NCBI GenBank assembly: GCA_910584475.1
Contig: CAJUBD010000010.1
Location: forward strand, 74,529-138,528
Direction of reading: 5' to 3'
Source of the DNA: an uncultured Treponema sp.
GTDB taxonomy: Bacteria; Spirochaetota; Spirochaetia; Treponematales; Treponemataceae
Length of the DNA: 64,000 nt
Position 1 is the stretch's first letter, and the number at the start of each line of letters is the position of its first letter. The notes under the pieces are model-generated. The model saw nothing but the letters and a program-made list of their open reading frames with translations, was not told where the DNA came from and ran no database searches. Both the position numbers and the translations under genes were made by a program. Positions 43,701-51,307 of the stretch are shown piece after piece.

Positions 43701-44700
43701 TCATTTTTTTCGCAAATGATAAAACCGAATCTTTTAATTCTTCATCGGAATCAATCGTCTGGATTTTAAATGACAATGACGTGCGGTCGCTTAAAATTTG
43801 CTTGTACAACGGAATGAATTTTATTTTTCGATTCGCTTTCGCAAAATCGGCATTTTTCTGCCAGTAAAGATTCAAAAATTCGTTTACTCCGCGAAGTTTT
43901 TTATCATTTTCGTTTTGAACGATTCCGCCAATTACCTGATTGTAAAAATCAATTCCGCGCTGTTTTTCCGCTCCCGTCTGGCACAAATATTTGTTATAAT
44001 TTTTTACATTGAAAATATCAGACAGTTTTTCATTTCCGAGGTAGGCAGAAATTTCCGTTTCTACCTGTTCGATGACTTCGGGACATTTTTTCTGCATTTC
44101 GCTGAAGGAAGCGACATTCTGCAAAAATTTCGGAAAATTGTCGTGAACAATTCTATAAGGTACAGCCGTGGGAATTGCCTCTTCTTTATACATATTTTTT
44201 CTGTTTTCCTGAAAGCCTTTAAAATAGGAACTGAATTTCTTGAAAGTTTCGACTGCCCTTTCATTCAATTCAGGCGATGCGTTTTTTTCGAACCATTCGG
44301 GCAAAAGAGAATTGAACAAATCTTTCGGAGTAGGCGCGGTAAGCGGCTTGAAACGTTCGTCTTTTGAAATATGTTTTACAATTTCTTTCCTAAGCGCGTC
44401 TTGTTCTTTTATAATATTGGAATTGTCTTCTTTTGCTTTGCTGTATTCGATTAAAGCGTTAGCAAGATTTGTCCAGTTCAAATTTACGTTTTGAAGAACA
44501 TTATCGATAAAATATTTGTGATAATTATCTATGATGATCTTAACGTCTTTGTAATCTTGAGATTTTTTAAAATCGCTTTCAAGCAGTTTTGCTTTTTCGA
44601 TGTTCCCAAGCGTCGCGCCTTGCGGCTTCAATTCAAACCGCAAGGTTTTTGAAATAGAATACCCGTTTTTCTGTCCGCAGAATTCTTCGCTGATTTTCAT
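40720..44700 (-). CDS. cas12a: CRISPR effector nuclease Cas12a (Cpf1)
   Basis: RNA-guided nuclease that also matures its own crRNA. 1326 residues, within the usual range. N terminus SISKTLRFELKPQGATLGNI; the RuvC residues are all present: D915 in IGLDRGERH, E1008 in VMEDLNFGFKRGR and D1277 in DADANGAYHIALKG. The WED/RNA-processing region includes HKKGSKLVNKI. No truncation or frameshift is seen. AAGGAG lies 8 nt before the ATG, with a clear promoter upstream. Confidence 0.98.
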   Translation of the reverse strand: MKISEEFCGQKNGYSISKTLRFELKPQGATLGNIEKAKLLESDFKKSQDYKDVKIIIDNYHKYFIDNVLQNVNLNWTNLANALIEYSKAKEDNSNIIKEQDALRKEIVKHISKDERFKPLTAPTPKDLFNSLLPEWFEKNASPELNERAVETFKKFSSYFKGFQENRKNMYKEEAIPTAVPYRIVHDNFPKFLQNVASFSEMQKKCPEVIEQVETEISAYLGNEKLSDIFNVKNYNKYLCQTGAEKQRGIDFYNQVIGGIVQNENDKKLRGVNEFLNLYWQKNADFAKANRKIKFIPLYKQILSDRTSLSFKIQTIDSDEELKDSVLSFAKKMNSKNNEGKTVFTVVTELCENITQFDLSQIYINQKDINNISRVLTGDWAYLQKRMNIFAAENLNKKEQKRWKKELDDDTSKTKGIFSIAELNAVLEYSSENCSPAAIRIQDYFGTTNRWYFDKQTGVFTKSEEVIEPSIKDLCTEIENDFTAMHKVFETVPSEKTLREKPADVEKIKNYLDSVQNLLHRIKPLKVSGLGDANFYTVYDEVYSALSEVISLYNKTRNYIAKKTDAQSKFKLNFDCATLANGWDENKERENDAIILIKDDKYFLGIMNAHDKPKFQEKYESNGEKCYQKMAYKLLPGPNKMLPKVFFSKKGKATFCPPEEILTGYDKGLHKKGGNFDIKFCHRLIDWFKEAINRHDDWKNFGFTFSDTASYKDISDFYREVSEQGYKINFADIPESAIDEMVANGKLYLFQIYNKDFAEGAIGAPNMHTLYWKNLFSKENLQDTVLKLNGEAELFYREKGIKEPIVHKKGSKLVNKITQDGFSIPKEIYEEIYKFENGKQNTLSEETQKYADEHKVTVKTAGHDITKDRRFSEPKFLFHVPITINFKAQGNAFAMNERVKKFLKNNPDVNIIGLDRGERHLIYLSLINQKGEILKQFSFNEVERNKSGQSVKVNYHEKLDNREKERDAARKNWNAIGKIAELKEGYLSAVIHELAKLMIRYNAVIVMEDLNFGFKRGRFHVEKQVYQKFEHMLIDKLNYLVFKDKGFSEAGGVLNGYQLAGQFESFQKLGKQSGFLFYVPAGYTSKIDPKTGFADLLNLRDLTNVHKKREFFSKFDEIRYDAETESFAFTFDYKNFDGKGKNEMSVTKWTVYSREKRIAYLPKSKSHSDVYPTDEFKKIFNQCNIDFKSGTNLIDSILEIGADLKDGEKPVSEVASFWDSMFKNFKLILQMRNSNASSGEDYIISPVKNINGTFFDSREQKKLAENGSAAKLPIDADANGAYHIALKGLLLLQRFSATEDANLKKADLKISNADWFKFVQEKKRLK

Positions 44701-44740
44701 TACGCGTCTCCTTTTGAGTACTATTTTTGTTTGTTATAAA

Positions 44741-44769
44741 ATTATACTACAGTTAAACTAGAATGTCAT
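44741..44769 (-). promoter_or_regulatory. cas12a promoter
   Basis: On the minus strand: ATGACA (44764-44769), 17-nt spacer, TATAAT (44741-44746). This leaves a leader of about 35 nt. Confidence 0.6.
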
Positions 44770-44850
44770 TATATAAATCAACAATTGGAATGTTTAAAAT
44801 TGTTGTTAAAAAATTGCGCCTGTTGTAATTGAGGTAAATACCAAATAATT

Positions 44851-45072
44851 TTTTTTAAAAGCGGTTGACCCGCACATCGCGCAAGCGATGAGTTAAAATC
44901 AACTTCTTATCAGAGCAATTGCTCTTCAAAAAAATACAATTTTTTCTAAAAAGTAATTGACCCGCACGGCGCGTGCGCGCCGCTGTGAAATAAATTTCCT
45001 TGCAGAGCAACCGCGAAAAAAAACAAATTTTTTTTAAAAGCGGTTGACAATTTTTTGAAAAAAATATATAAC
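44851..45072 (+). repeat. Three tandem promoter-like repeats before glnN
   Basis: Units of about 90 bp, each with an A run, a T run, TAAAAGCGGTTGAC or its variant, and a CGCAC plus GC-rich palindrome. TTGACC occurs at 44865 and 44957 and TTGACA at 45044. Only the third has a good -10 box (TATAAC 45067-45072, spacer 17). Confidence 0.65.
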
Positions 45073-45086
45073 TATTTCATCACTTC

Positions 45087-45140
45087 AAAGGCGATGTGAA
45101 CAGTTTTCTTTTTCAAGAGGATTGTCCACATCGCCTTTTT
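45087..45140 (+). terminator. Leader terminator (attenuator candidate) upstream of glnN
   Basis: AAAGGCGATGTG (45087-45098) pairs with CACATCGCCTTT (45127-45138) and runs into a T tract. It lies between the last promoter-like repeat and the glnN ATG, so it should stop transcription unless antiterminated. A GTGCGCA/TGCGCAC hairpin follows near 45200. Confidence 0.7.
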
Positions 45141-45272
45141 ATTTTTGGAAAAAGTTTGTCTGAGCGCGTTGCGACTTTTCAAACTTGCTTCGTAAAATTT
45201 GTGCGCAAAATGCGCACATTGAAAACTTTTTGGAAATTGAATTTCTTGAAAAGTTTTAAGAGGGGTAATGTT

Positions 45273-47369
45273 ATGGCTGTGAAGAATGTGCCTGAACTTT
45301 TTGGTTCGATGGTTTTCAATCAAAAGACGATGAAAGAAAGGCTTCCGAAGGAAACTTTCAAGGCTCTCAAAAAAACGATTGACAATGGCGAGCCGCTCGA
45401 CTTGAATGTGGCGAATCAAGTGGCGCACGCAATGAAGGAATGGGCGATTGAACGCGGCGCGACTCACTTTACGCACTGGTTTCAGCCGCTTACTGGAATC
45501 ACGGCGGAGAAGCACGACAGTTTCATCACGCCGCAGGACGATGGCACTGTGATTATGTCGTTCAGCGGAAAGGAACTTGTTCGCGGCGAGCCGGACGCTT
45601 CGTCGTTTCCTTCGGGAGGGGGCAGGGCGACTTTCGAGGCGCGCGGCTACACGGTTTGGGATCCCACTTCGTACCCGTTCGTAAAGGAACACACGCTTTG
45701 CATTCCCACGGCGTTCTGTTCTTACAATGGCGAGGCGTTGGATAAAAAAGCCCCCCTCTTGCGCTCGATGGAAGCGCTGAATGTTCAGGCTTTGCGCATC
45801 TTGAAACTTTTCGGCAACACGAGCGCGACTCATGTCGCCACGACTGTGGGCGCGGAGCAAGAATATTTTATCGTGAGTGAAAAACTTTACAATCAGCGCA
45901 AAGATTTGCGGATGGCGGGGCGCACGCTTTTTGGCGCGAAGCCTTCCAAAGGTCAGGAAATGGACGATCAATATTTTGCGGCGCTCAATCCGAAGATTGT
46001 AGAATATATGGAAGACTTGAACGAAACGCTTTGGAAGTATGGAATCCTTGCCAAGACTGAGCACAACGAAGTCGCGCCTGCGCAGCACGAAATGGCTCCG
46101 ATTTTCAGCACGACAAATTTGGCGACGGATCAAAACCAGCTTACGATGGAAGTGATGAAAAAAGTCGCGCGTCGACATGGACTTGTCTGCCTGCTTCACG
46201 AAAAGCCGTTCGCGGGATTGAACGGAAGCGGAAAGCACAACAACTGGTCTATGAGCACGAACGAAGGAGAAAACCTTCTTGAGCCGGGCGACACTCCCGG
46301 AAAGAATTTGCAGTTCCTTTTGTTCCTCGCCGCGTTGATTAAGGCGGTGGACGAAAGTCAGGATTTGCTTCGAATAAGCATTGCGAGCGCGGGCAACGAC
46401 CACCGACTTGGCGCAAACGAAGCGCCGCCCGCAATTATTTCGATGTATGTGGGCGACGAATTGCTCGATGTTTTGCAGGCGATCAAAGACGGAACTCCGC
46501 TTAAAAGCGCGGCCAAGCAAAATATGAAAATCGGTGCGGATGTGCTTCCGGCGATTCCAAAGGATTCCACCGACCGCAACCGCACTTCGCCGTTCGCGTT
46601 CACAGGAAACAAATTCGAATTCCGTTCGGTTGGTTCAAGCCTTTCGATTGCCGGTCCGAACACCGCGCTCGACGCGATTGTCGCGTTCACGCTCAAAGGT
46701 TTTGCCGATGAGCTTGAAAAATCGAAGGATTTTGAAAACGATGTGGCAGCTTTGATCAAGCGCGAAATCACGGCGCACTGGAGAATTATTTTCAACGGAA
46801 ACGGCTACGATTCGAGTTGGATTTCAGAAGCGGAAAATCGCGGTTTGCTGAATTTGCGAACTTTGCCCGACGCGATGTCGCATTATCTCGCCGCGAAGAA
46901 TGTAAAACTTTACACCGAGATGGGCGTTTACACCGAAGACGAAATGCGAGAGCACTACGAAATCAAGCTTGAAAAATATTGTCAAGTTTTGAACATTGAA
47001 GTCGAGACGATGCTCGAAATGATCAACAAGGATATTTTGCCGGCGGCGTTCAAGTACATTCACGAGTTGACGAAAACTGCTTCCGCGATAAAAGCGATGG
47101 GCGGCTCTTCGGCTGGAAGCGCACAAAGCAAGTTGGCTTTGAAGTTGGACGGACTAGCCGCATCGCTCGTGGAAAAGTCGGAAGATTTGTGCAAGGCGCA
47201 TATCGCTGCGAAAGATTCGGAAGATGTGATGACGGTGGCGCGCTCTTATGTTGACAGCGTTCTTCCTGCGATGGCGCAGGCGCGAGCGGTGGCCGACGAA
47301 ATTGAGCCGTTGCTCGGCGAGGAATACAAGCCGTATCCTTGCTACGAAGATTTGCTTTTCCGTATTTGA
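45273..47369 (+). CDS. glnN: Glutamine synthetase type III
   Basis: ATP-dependent formation of glutamine from glutamate and ammonium, a central nitrogen assimilation step. 698 residues, as for GSIII. ATG 45273 with AAGAGGGG upstream is chosen over the open frame from 45096, which runs through the terminator. Motifs: GSMVFNQKTMKERLP, EQEYFIV, AEHNEVAPAQHE-like KTEHNEVAPAQHEMAP, GLNGSGKHNNWS and NDHRLGANEAPPAI. Followed by amtB-PII. Confidence 0.95.
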   Translation: MAVKNVPELFGSMVFNQKTMKERLPKETFKALKKTIDNGEPLDLNVANQVAHAMKEWAIERGATHFTHWFQPLTGITAEKHDSFITPQDDGTVIMSFSGKELVRGEPDASSFPSGGGRATFEARGYTVWDPTSYPFVKEHTLCIPTAFCSYNGEALDKKAPLLRSMEALNVQALRILKLFGNTSATHVATTVGAEQEYFIVSEKLYNQRKDLRMAGRTLFGAKPSKGQEMDDQYFAALNPKIVEYMEDLNETLWKYGILAKTEHNEVAPAQHEMAPIFSTTNLATDQNQLTMEVMKKVARRHGLVCLLHEKPFAGLNGSGKHNNWSMSTNEGENLLEPGDTPGKNLQFLLFLAALIKAVDESQDLLRISIASAGNDHRLGANEAPPAIISMYVGDELLDVLQAIKDGTPLKSAAKQNMKIGADVLPAIPKDSTDRNRTSPFAFTGNKFEFRSVGSSLSIAGPNTALDAIVAFTLKGFADELEKSKDFENDVAALIKREITAHWRIIFNGNGYDSSWISEAENRGLLNLRTLPDAMSHYLAAKNVKLYTEMGVYTEDEMREHYEIKLEKYCQVLNIEVETMLEMINKDILPAAFKYIHELTKTASAIKAMGGSSAGSAQSKLALKLDGLAASLVEKSEDLCKAHIAAKDSEDVMTVARSYVDSVLPAMAQARAVADEIEPLLGEEYKPYPCYEDLLFRI

Positions 47370-47442
47370 CAGGTCGCTGCGCGACCGCGAGTTTCGCTTT
47401 GCGAAACTCGTGCAACTGGATTGATGACATAATTTTTGCACG

Positions 47443-47497
47443 AAGGCGTGCGTTTGTTTCAAGCGAAAAATGCTTGGAGAGACGCACGCCTTTTTTT
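47443..47497 (+). terminator. Terminator or attenuator between glnN and amtB
   Basis: AAGGCGTGCGT (47443-47453) pairs with ACGCACGCCTT (47482-47492) before a seven-T run, with a 28-nt loop. Two smaller hairpins (GGTCGC/GCGACC and CGAGTTTCG/CGAAACTCG) precede it at 47372-47411. Confidence 0.7.
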
Positions 47498-47551
47498 GTT
47501 TTATTTGGAAACTTCCCGAAAGGGAAAATTATAAAAACGGAGGCTTCTCTT

Positions 47552-49249
47552 ATGGAAGAAGTTAGTTCAATGGTTTTCGGCGTTTGGTTTTTAATCGGCG
47601 CCGCATTGGTTTTCTGGATGCAAGCGGGTTTCGCGATGGTGGAAACTGGATTCACGCGCGCGAAAAATACCGGCAACATTATCATGAAAAACTTGATGGA
47701 TTTTTGCATCGGCACGGTGATGTTCTGCCTAGTAGGATTCGGACTTTTATTGGGCGAAGATTTGCTTGGCATAATCGGAAAGCCGGGATTCGACTTGTTC
47801 ACGGATTACGCGAATTTTGATTTCAGCGGCTTCGTGTTCAACTTGGTCTTCTGTGCCACGACCGCTACGATTGTTTCAGGAGCGATGGCGGAGCGCACGA
47901 AATTCCTTTCGTACTGCATTTACTCTGCGGTGATTTCCGCCGTGATTTATCCGATTGAGGCGCACTGGACTTGGGGCGGCGGCTGGCTTTCGCAAATCGG
48001 TTTCCACGATTTCGCAGGCTCTAACTGCATCCACATGGTCGGCGGAATCGCGGCTTTGATTGGCGCGGCGTTGCTAGGCCCTCGCATCGGAAAGTATACG
48101 GTTAATCGCGACGGCTCTGTAAAAGTGCACGCGTTTCCCGGACACAACTTGCCGCTCGGTGCGCTCGGCGTTTTCATTCTGTGGTTGGGCTGGTACGGAT
48201 TCAACGGCGCGGCCGCGACGAGCGTTGCGCAACTCGGCTCGATTTTTTTGACTACGACTGTCGCTCCTGCCTTGGCGACTTTCACTTGTATGATTTTCAC
48301 TTGGGTCAAATACAAGAAGCCCGATGTGACGATGTGCCTGAACGCTTTGCTCGCGGGGCTTGTCGCTATCACTGCTTCTTGCGATGTCACTGACTGTACG
48401 GGCGCGGCTATAATCGGCATTGTCGCGGGATTGCTTGTCGTGTTCGGAGTTTGGTTTGTGGACAATGTGCTTCATGTGGACGATCCAGTGGGCGCGGTCG
48501 CCGTGCACATGCTGAACGGAATTTGGGGAACAATTGCCGTGGGACTTTTCGCTACGGATGCCGCGCCCGAATTCGCTTTGGCGGAAAAAGGCTTGTTTTA
48601 TGGCGGCGGATTCAAGTTGCTCGGGATTCAGTTTGCGGGAATGTTCGCTACGATTCTTTGGACGGCTGTAACAATTACAGTTACATTCATCGTCATTAAA
48701 AAGATTGTCGGGCTTCGCGTGAGCGCGGACGAAGAGATTCTCGGTCTCGACAAAACCGAGCACGGACTTGCTTCTGGCTACGGCGACTTCAGCACGATTC
48801 TTCATTCCGAATTCGGCGAAACGGAAGGAGAGGCGGCAGAAATTTCCAAGGCTGTTCCTGTCGCGAAAATCACGACTGGCGAGCATGCGAACGCGAAGTT
48901 CTCGAAGATCGTGATTGTAACTCGACAGAACAAATTCAACGATTTGAAAATTGCGATGAACAAAATCGGCGTTACGGGAATGACCGTGGCAAATGTGATG
49001 GGCTGCGGAATGCAGATGGGCGCGTCCGAATATTATCGTGGCGTTCCGCTCGACATCCAAGTCTTGCCGAAAATCAAAGTTGAAATTGTCGTAGCGAAAG
49101 TTCCTGTTCAGGAAGTGATTGACGCGGCGAAAAAAGCGCTTTACACCGGACACATCGGCGACGGAAAGATTTTCGTTTACCCCGTGGAAAATGTCGTGAA
49201 AGTGCGCACCGGCGAAGAAGGCTACGACGCGCTGCAAAACGATGACTAA
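47552..49249 (+). CDS. amtB: Ammonium transporter AmtB fused to a PII signalling domain
   Basis: 565 residues from the ATG at 47552 (GGAGG upstream). The Amt channel (about 1-410, around eleven helices) has the twin-His pair in NCIHMVGG and AVHMLNGIWG. After a linker a complete PII/GlnK domain runs from about 447 to the end: KIVIVTRQNKFNDLKIAMN, a T-loop with Y495 at the uridylylation position (SEYYRG) and LPKIKVEIVVAKVPVQ. Fusion puts the channel's regulator in cis. Genomic pairing with glnN fits nitrogen control. Confidence 0.93.
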   Translation: MEEVSSMVFGVWFLIGAALVFWMQAGFAMVETGFTRAKNTGNIIMKNLMDFCIGTVMFCLVGFGLLLGEDLLGIIGKPGFDLFTDYANFDFSGFVFNLVFCATTATIVSGAMAERTKFLSYCIYSAVISAVIYPIEAHWTWGGGWLSQIGFHDFAGSNCIHMVGGIAALIGAALLGPRIGKYTVNRDGSVKVHAFPGHNLPLGALGVFILWLGWYGFNGAAATSVAQLGSIFLTTTVAPALATFTCMIFTWVKYKKPDVTMCLNALLAGLVAITASCDVTDCTGAAIIGIVAGLLVVFGVWFVDNVLHVDDPVGAVAVHMLNGIWGTIAVGLFATDAAPEFALAEKGLFYGGGFKLLGIQFAGMFATILWTAVTITVTFIVIKKIVGLRVSADEEILGLDKTEHGLASGYGDFSTILHSEFGETEGEAAEISKAVPVAKITTGEHANAKFSKIVIVTRQNKFNDLKIAMNKIGVTGMTVANVMGCGMQMGASEYYRGVPLDIQVLPKIKVEIVVAKVPVQEVIDAAKKALYTGHIGDGKIFVYPVENVVKVRTGEEGYDALQNDD

Positions 49250-49265
49250 ATTAACTTGAATTGAA

Positions 49266-49305
49266 AACGAAAACACCCACTGAATTTTCTGTGGGCGTTT
49301 TCGTT
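49266..49305 (+). terminator. Terminator of amtB
   Basis: Left arm 49266-49280 and right arm 49291-49305 (one mismatch) end in GTTTTCGTT, 17 nt after the stop. Confidence 0.65.
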
Positions 49306-49470
49306 GCAGATTTAATGCGTTCACAAGTAAATGTCATTTCAGCAATTGTGACTAGTGTGGCAAGGTCAAAAATGATGTTCTCTGTTCATAGAAAAACCCC
49401 AACAGTCAGAACATCGCTGCTAGTTTTAGTTCGAGTTCTTTGACTTTGACGCAAAAACTCGCCGATTTAA

Positions 49471-50494
49471 TTGCGATAAAAGCGCAAAATTTTATCGCAA
49501 TTTTATAAAAATATCGCAAGTCACAATATTTTTATCGCAATTTGAAAAATATTTTGCTTTATTTTATCGCAAGTTGCGATAAAATAATTGATTTTGTGCA
49601 ACGATTTGCGATAAATTTATCGCAAACAAGTCTTGTAAAATTATCGCAACTTAGTTTTTATCGCAAGTCAATTGAATCCGCCGGAAAGAATTCGGAATTT
49701 CGGTGTGTTTTCCCAAATATCGCAAATTTTTTCAAAATTTTTGCTTGGCTCGAGCATCAAATTTGCGATAAAATCCAATTCCTCAAATTCCGCTTGCGAT
49801 AAATCAAATTTCTTTTCAACGATGTATCGTGGCGAATGCCAAAAGAAAATTTCATTGTTCATCAGCGAATGCAAATCATAAAACAGCGATTGTAACGCGG
49901 CGCGCAGTCCATGCGTCGGCGGAACGGACGCGAATTCCAATGCTTCATCGCAAATTTCTCTGTCGCGAATTTTCAAATAAGATTGCGCGCCAAAAAGAAA
50001 TTTATCGCAAGGAATGTCGGCGAAATCAAATCCCAAATTTTCAACGCAACAATCCGCGTCCGTCAAAATCCATCGATTTTCTTTATCGCAAAATCTTTCG
50101 CAAATCCAATGGTCGTGTAAAATTCCGTCGCTCGAAATGTACGGCGCGAATCCGCTTCGCACTCGCGTGGAAATTCCTTTCGCCTTTAAAATTGCCGCCA
50201 AAAGAATCGCTTGCTCGCGGCAAGTGAGATGCATTTTGTTTTGGATTTTCCGCTCGTAAGAATATATGTTTTCGCGACGGAGCAATTCCGCCAAAATGCC
50301 GAGCGCGGTGGAAAAACGCTCGTTTTCAAAAAGCAGACGGTCAAATGGAATTTCGGCAATATCGCCGTGGAATTTTGAAAATTCATCGAAAGCGTTTTTG
50401 TCCATCCGCGCCCTAATTATCGCAACCGGATGAATTATTTGATGGCGTTGCAAAAGGCAAAGTTCGCGAATGTCATTCGGCAAGTTTATCGCAA
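49471..50494. repeat. Dense cluster of TTATCGCAA motifs
   Basis: Fifteen exact copies on either strand start at 49471, 49492, 49532, 49564, 49574, 49606, 49617, 49641, 49658, 49763, 49794, 50002, 50083, 50417 and 50486. ATATCGCAA occurs at 49511 and 49717. Nine exact copies fall in the non-coding gap and six in the transglutaminase-like gene. Confidence 0.85.
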
Positions 50495-50558
50495 AATTTT
50501 TGTAAAGTCCGAGGTCGGTAAAACAACTCGTTTTTTTGTAAAATTCAATCTCATTCAT
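49668..50558 (-). CDS. Transglutaminase-like (papain-fold) protein
   Basis: 296 residues, cytoplasmic by sequence. Catalytic Cys in LTCREQAILLAAILKAKG, His in DGILHDHWICERF and Asp in RWILTDADCC form the transglutaminase-family triad. Peptidase or amidase activity is as likely as cross-linking. Its coding DNA carries many TTATCGCAA motifs, read in at least four ways (for example FAIN, CDK, FIAN and LSQ), so the motif is not a protein repeat. Confidence 0.8.
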   Translation of the reverse strand: MNEIEFYKKTSCFTDLGLYKNFAINLPNDIRELCLLQRHQIIHPVAIIRARMDKNAFDEFSKFHGDIAEIPFDRLLFENERFSTALGILAELLRRENIYSYERKIQNKMHLTCREQAILLAAILKAKGISTRVRSGFAPYISSDGILHDHWICERFCDKENRWILTDADCCVENLGFDFADIPCDKFLFGAQSYLKIRDREICDEALEFASVPPTHGLRAALQSLFYDLHSLMNNEIFFWHSPRYIVEKKFDLSQAEFEELDFIANLMLEPSKNFEKICDIWENTPKFRILSGGFN

Positions 50559-50695
50559 AAAATCATTTTGCTATAAAAAAAATTTAATGTCAAGCATTCT
50601 GCGAGGGAAAACGAAAAACTTCTATGCAAAATCTAACATTGTTCAATTTTCAGTGGCATAAATTGCGATGAGATTTTCGCAGGGAATTTTAAAAT

Positions 50696-50776
50696 TGACT
50701 TCGCACTAAAAATTTATTATTATAGAAGTATATAATATTGTCGCGCTTTTTTACGCCAATATTATATACTTGGAGG
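50696..50776 (+). promoter_or_regulatory. Promoter and leader hairpin of the NifX-like gene
   Basis: TTGACT at 50696-50701 with an AT-rich -10 region near 50719. A perfect 15-bp stem (50726-50740 with 50757-50771) ends directly at GGAGG (50772-50776), 5 nt before the ATG. Confidence 0.55.
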
Positions 50777-50780
50777 AAAA

Positions 50781-51206
50781 ATGAAAGTAGCGGCTTGTTT
50801 TTCAAATGAAAGCGGAGAGATTTTCCAGCATTTCGGGCACACGAAGTTTTTCAAGTTTTATGAAATCGTGGACGGGAATGTCGCCGCTTCGAAAATTGTT
50901 GATGTCGGCGACGCTGGGCACGAAGCATTGGCGGATTTTTTGAGGGCGCACGGAGCGACCGCGCTCATTTGTGGCGGAATCGGTGGAGGCGCCGTGAATG
51001 CCCTGAATGCGGCGGGAATCGAAATATATGCCGGGAATTCTGGCGCGGCGGACGAATCGGCGCGACTTTTCGCGGAAGGGAGACTGCAAAAGAATTCCAG
51101 TGCGAATTGCACTCATCACAGCGAGCATCATTCGCATTCGTGTCACGGAGAAAACCACGGAGAACATTCTGGCGAAGTTCCGAAAGTGGATGTAAAACTT
51201 TTTTAG
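50781..51206 (+). CDS. NifX/NifB-C-terminal-like iron-molybdenum cofactor domain protein
   Basis: 141 residues. The first 105 match the dinitrogenase cofactor-binding family (IFQHFGHTKFFKFYEI, GATALICGGIGGGAVNAL). A His-rich tail (HHSEHHSHSCHGENHGEH) follows. Such proteins carry metal or Fe-S clusters and occur without nitrogenase. No nif genes are nearby. Confidence 0.85.
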   Translation: MKVAACFSNESGEIFQHFGHTKFFKFYEIVDGNVAASKIVDVGDAGHEALADFLRAHGATALICGGIGGGAVNALNAAGIEIYAGNSGAADESARLFAEGRLQKNSSANCTHHSEHHSHSCHGENHGEHSGEVPKVDVKLF

Positions 51207-51253
51207 AATGTGCATTCAAGAAATTCGCGGTTAAAATAAAATAGAGTTTTGCA

Positions 51254-51307
51254 AATCAACATACCTCGACGCAGAGCGTCGGGGTATGAGACCCTCCGCA
51301 CGAATCA
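51254..51307 (+). repeat. REP-like hairpin element, copy 2
   Basis: CATACCTCGACGC and GCGTCGGGGTATG form a 13-bp stem (with a G-T pair) around AGA, followed by GAGACCCTCCGCAC. It lies between converging genes and may terminate both. See 34528. Confidence 0.65.

Noticed and set aside
45072..46520. 482-codon open frame on the minus strand opposite glnN
   Set aside because: Arg/His-rich translation without motifs; it mirrors the GC-biased codons of glnN and has no Shine-Dalgarno.
48074..49324. 416-codon minus frame opposite amtB
   Set aside because: Shadow of the transporter gene; composition is Arg/His/Asn-rich and no family is recognisable.
49471..49668. Replication origin with DnaA boxes
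   Set aside because: TTATCGCAA differs from the TTATCCACA DnaA box at the defining positions, and no dnaA or dnaN gene is near; kept only as an unexplained motif cluster.
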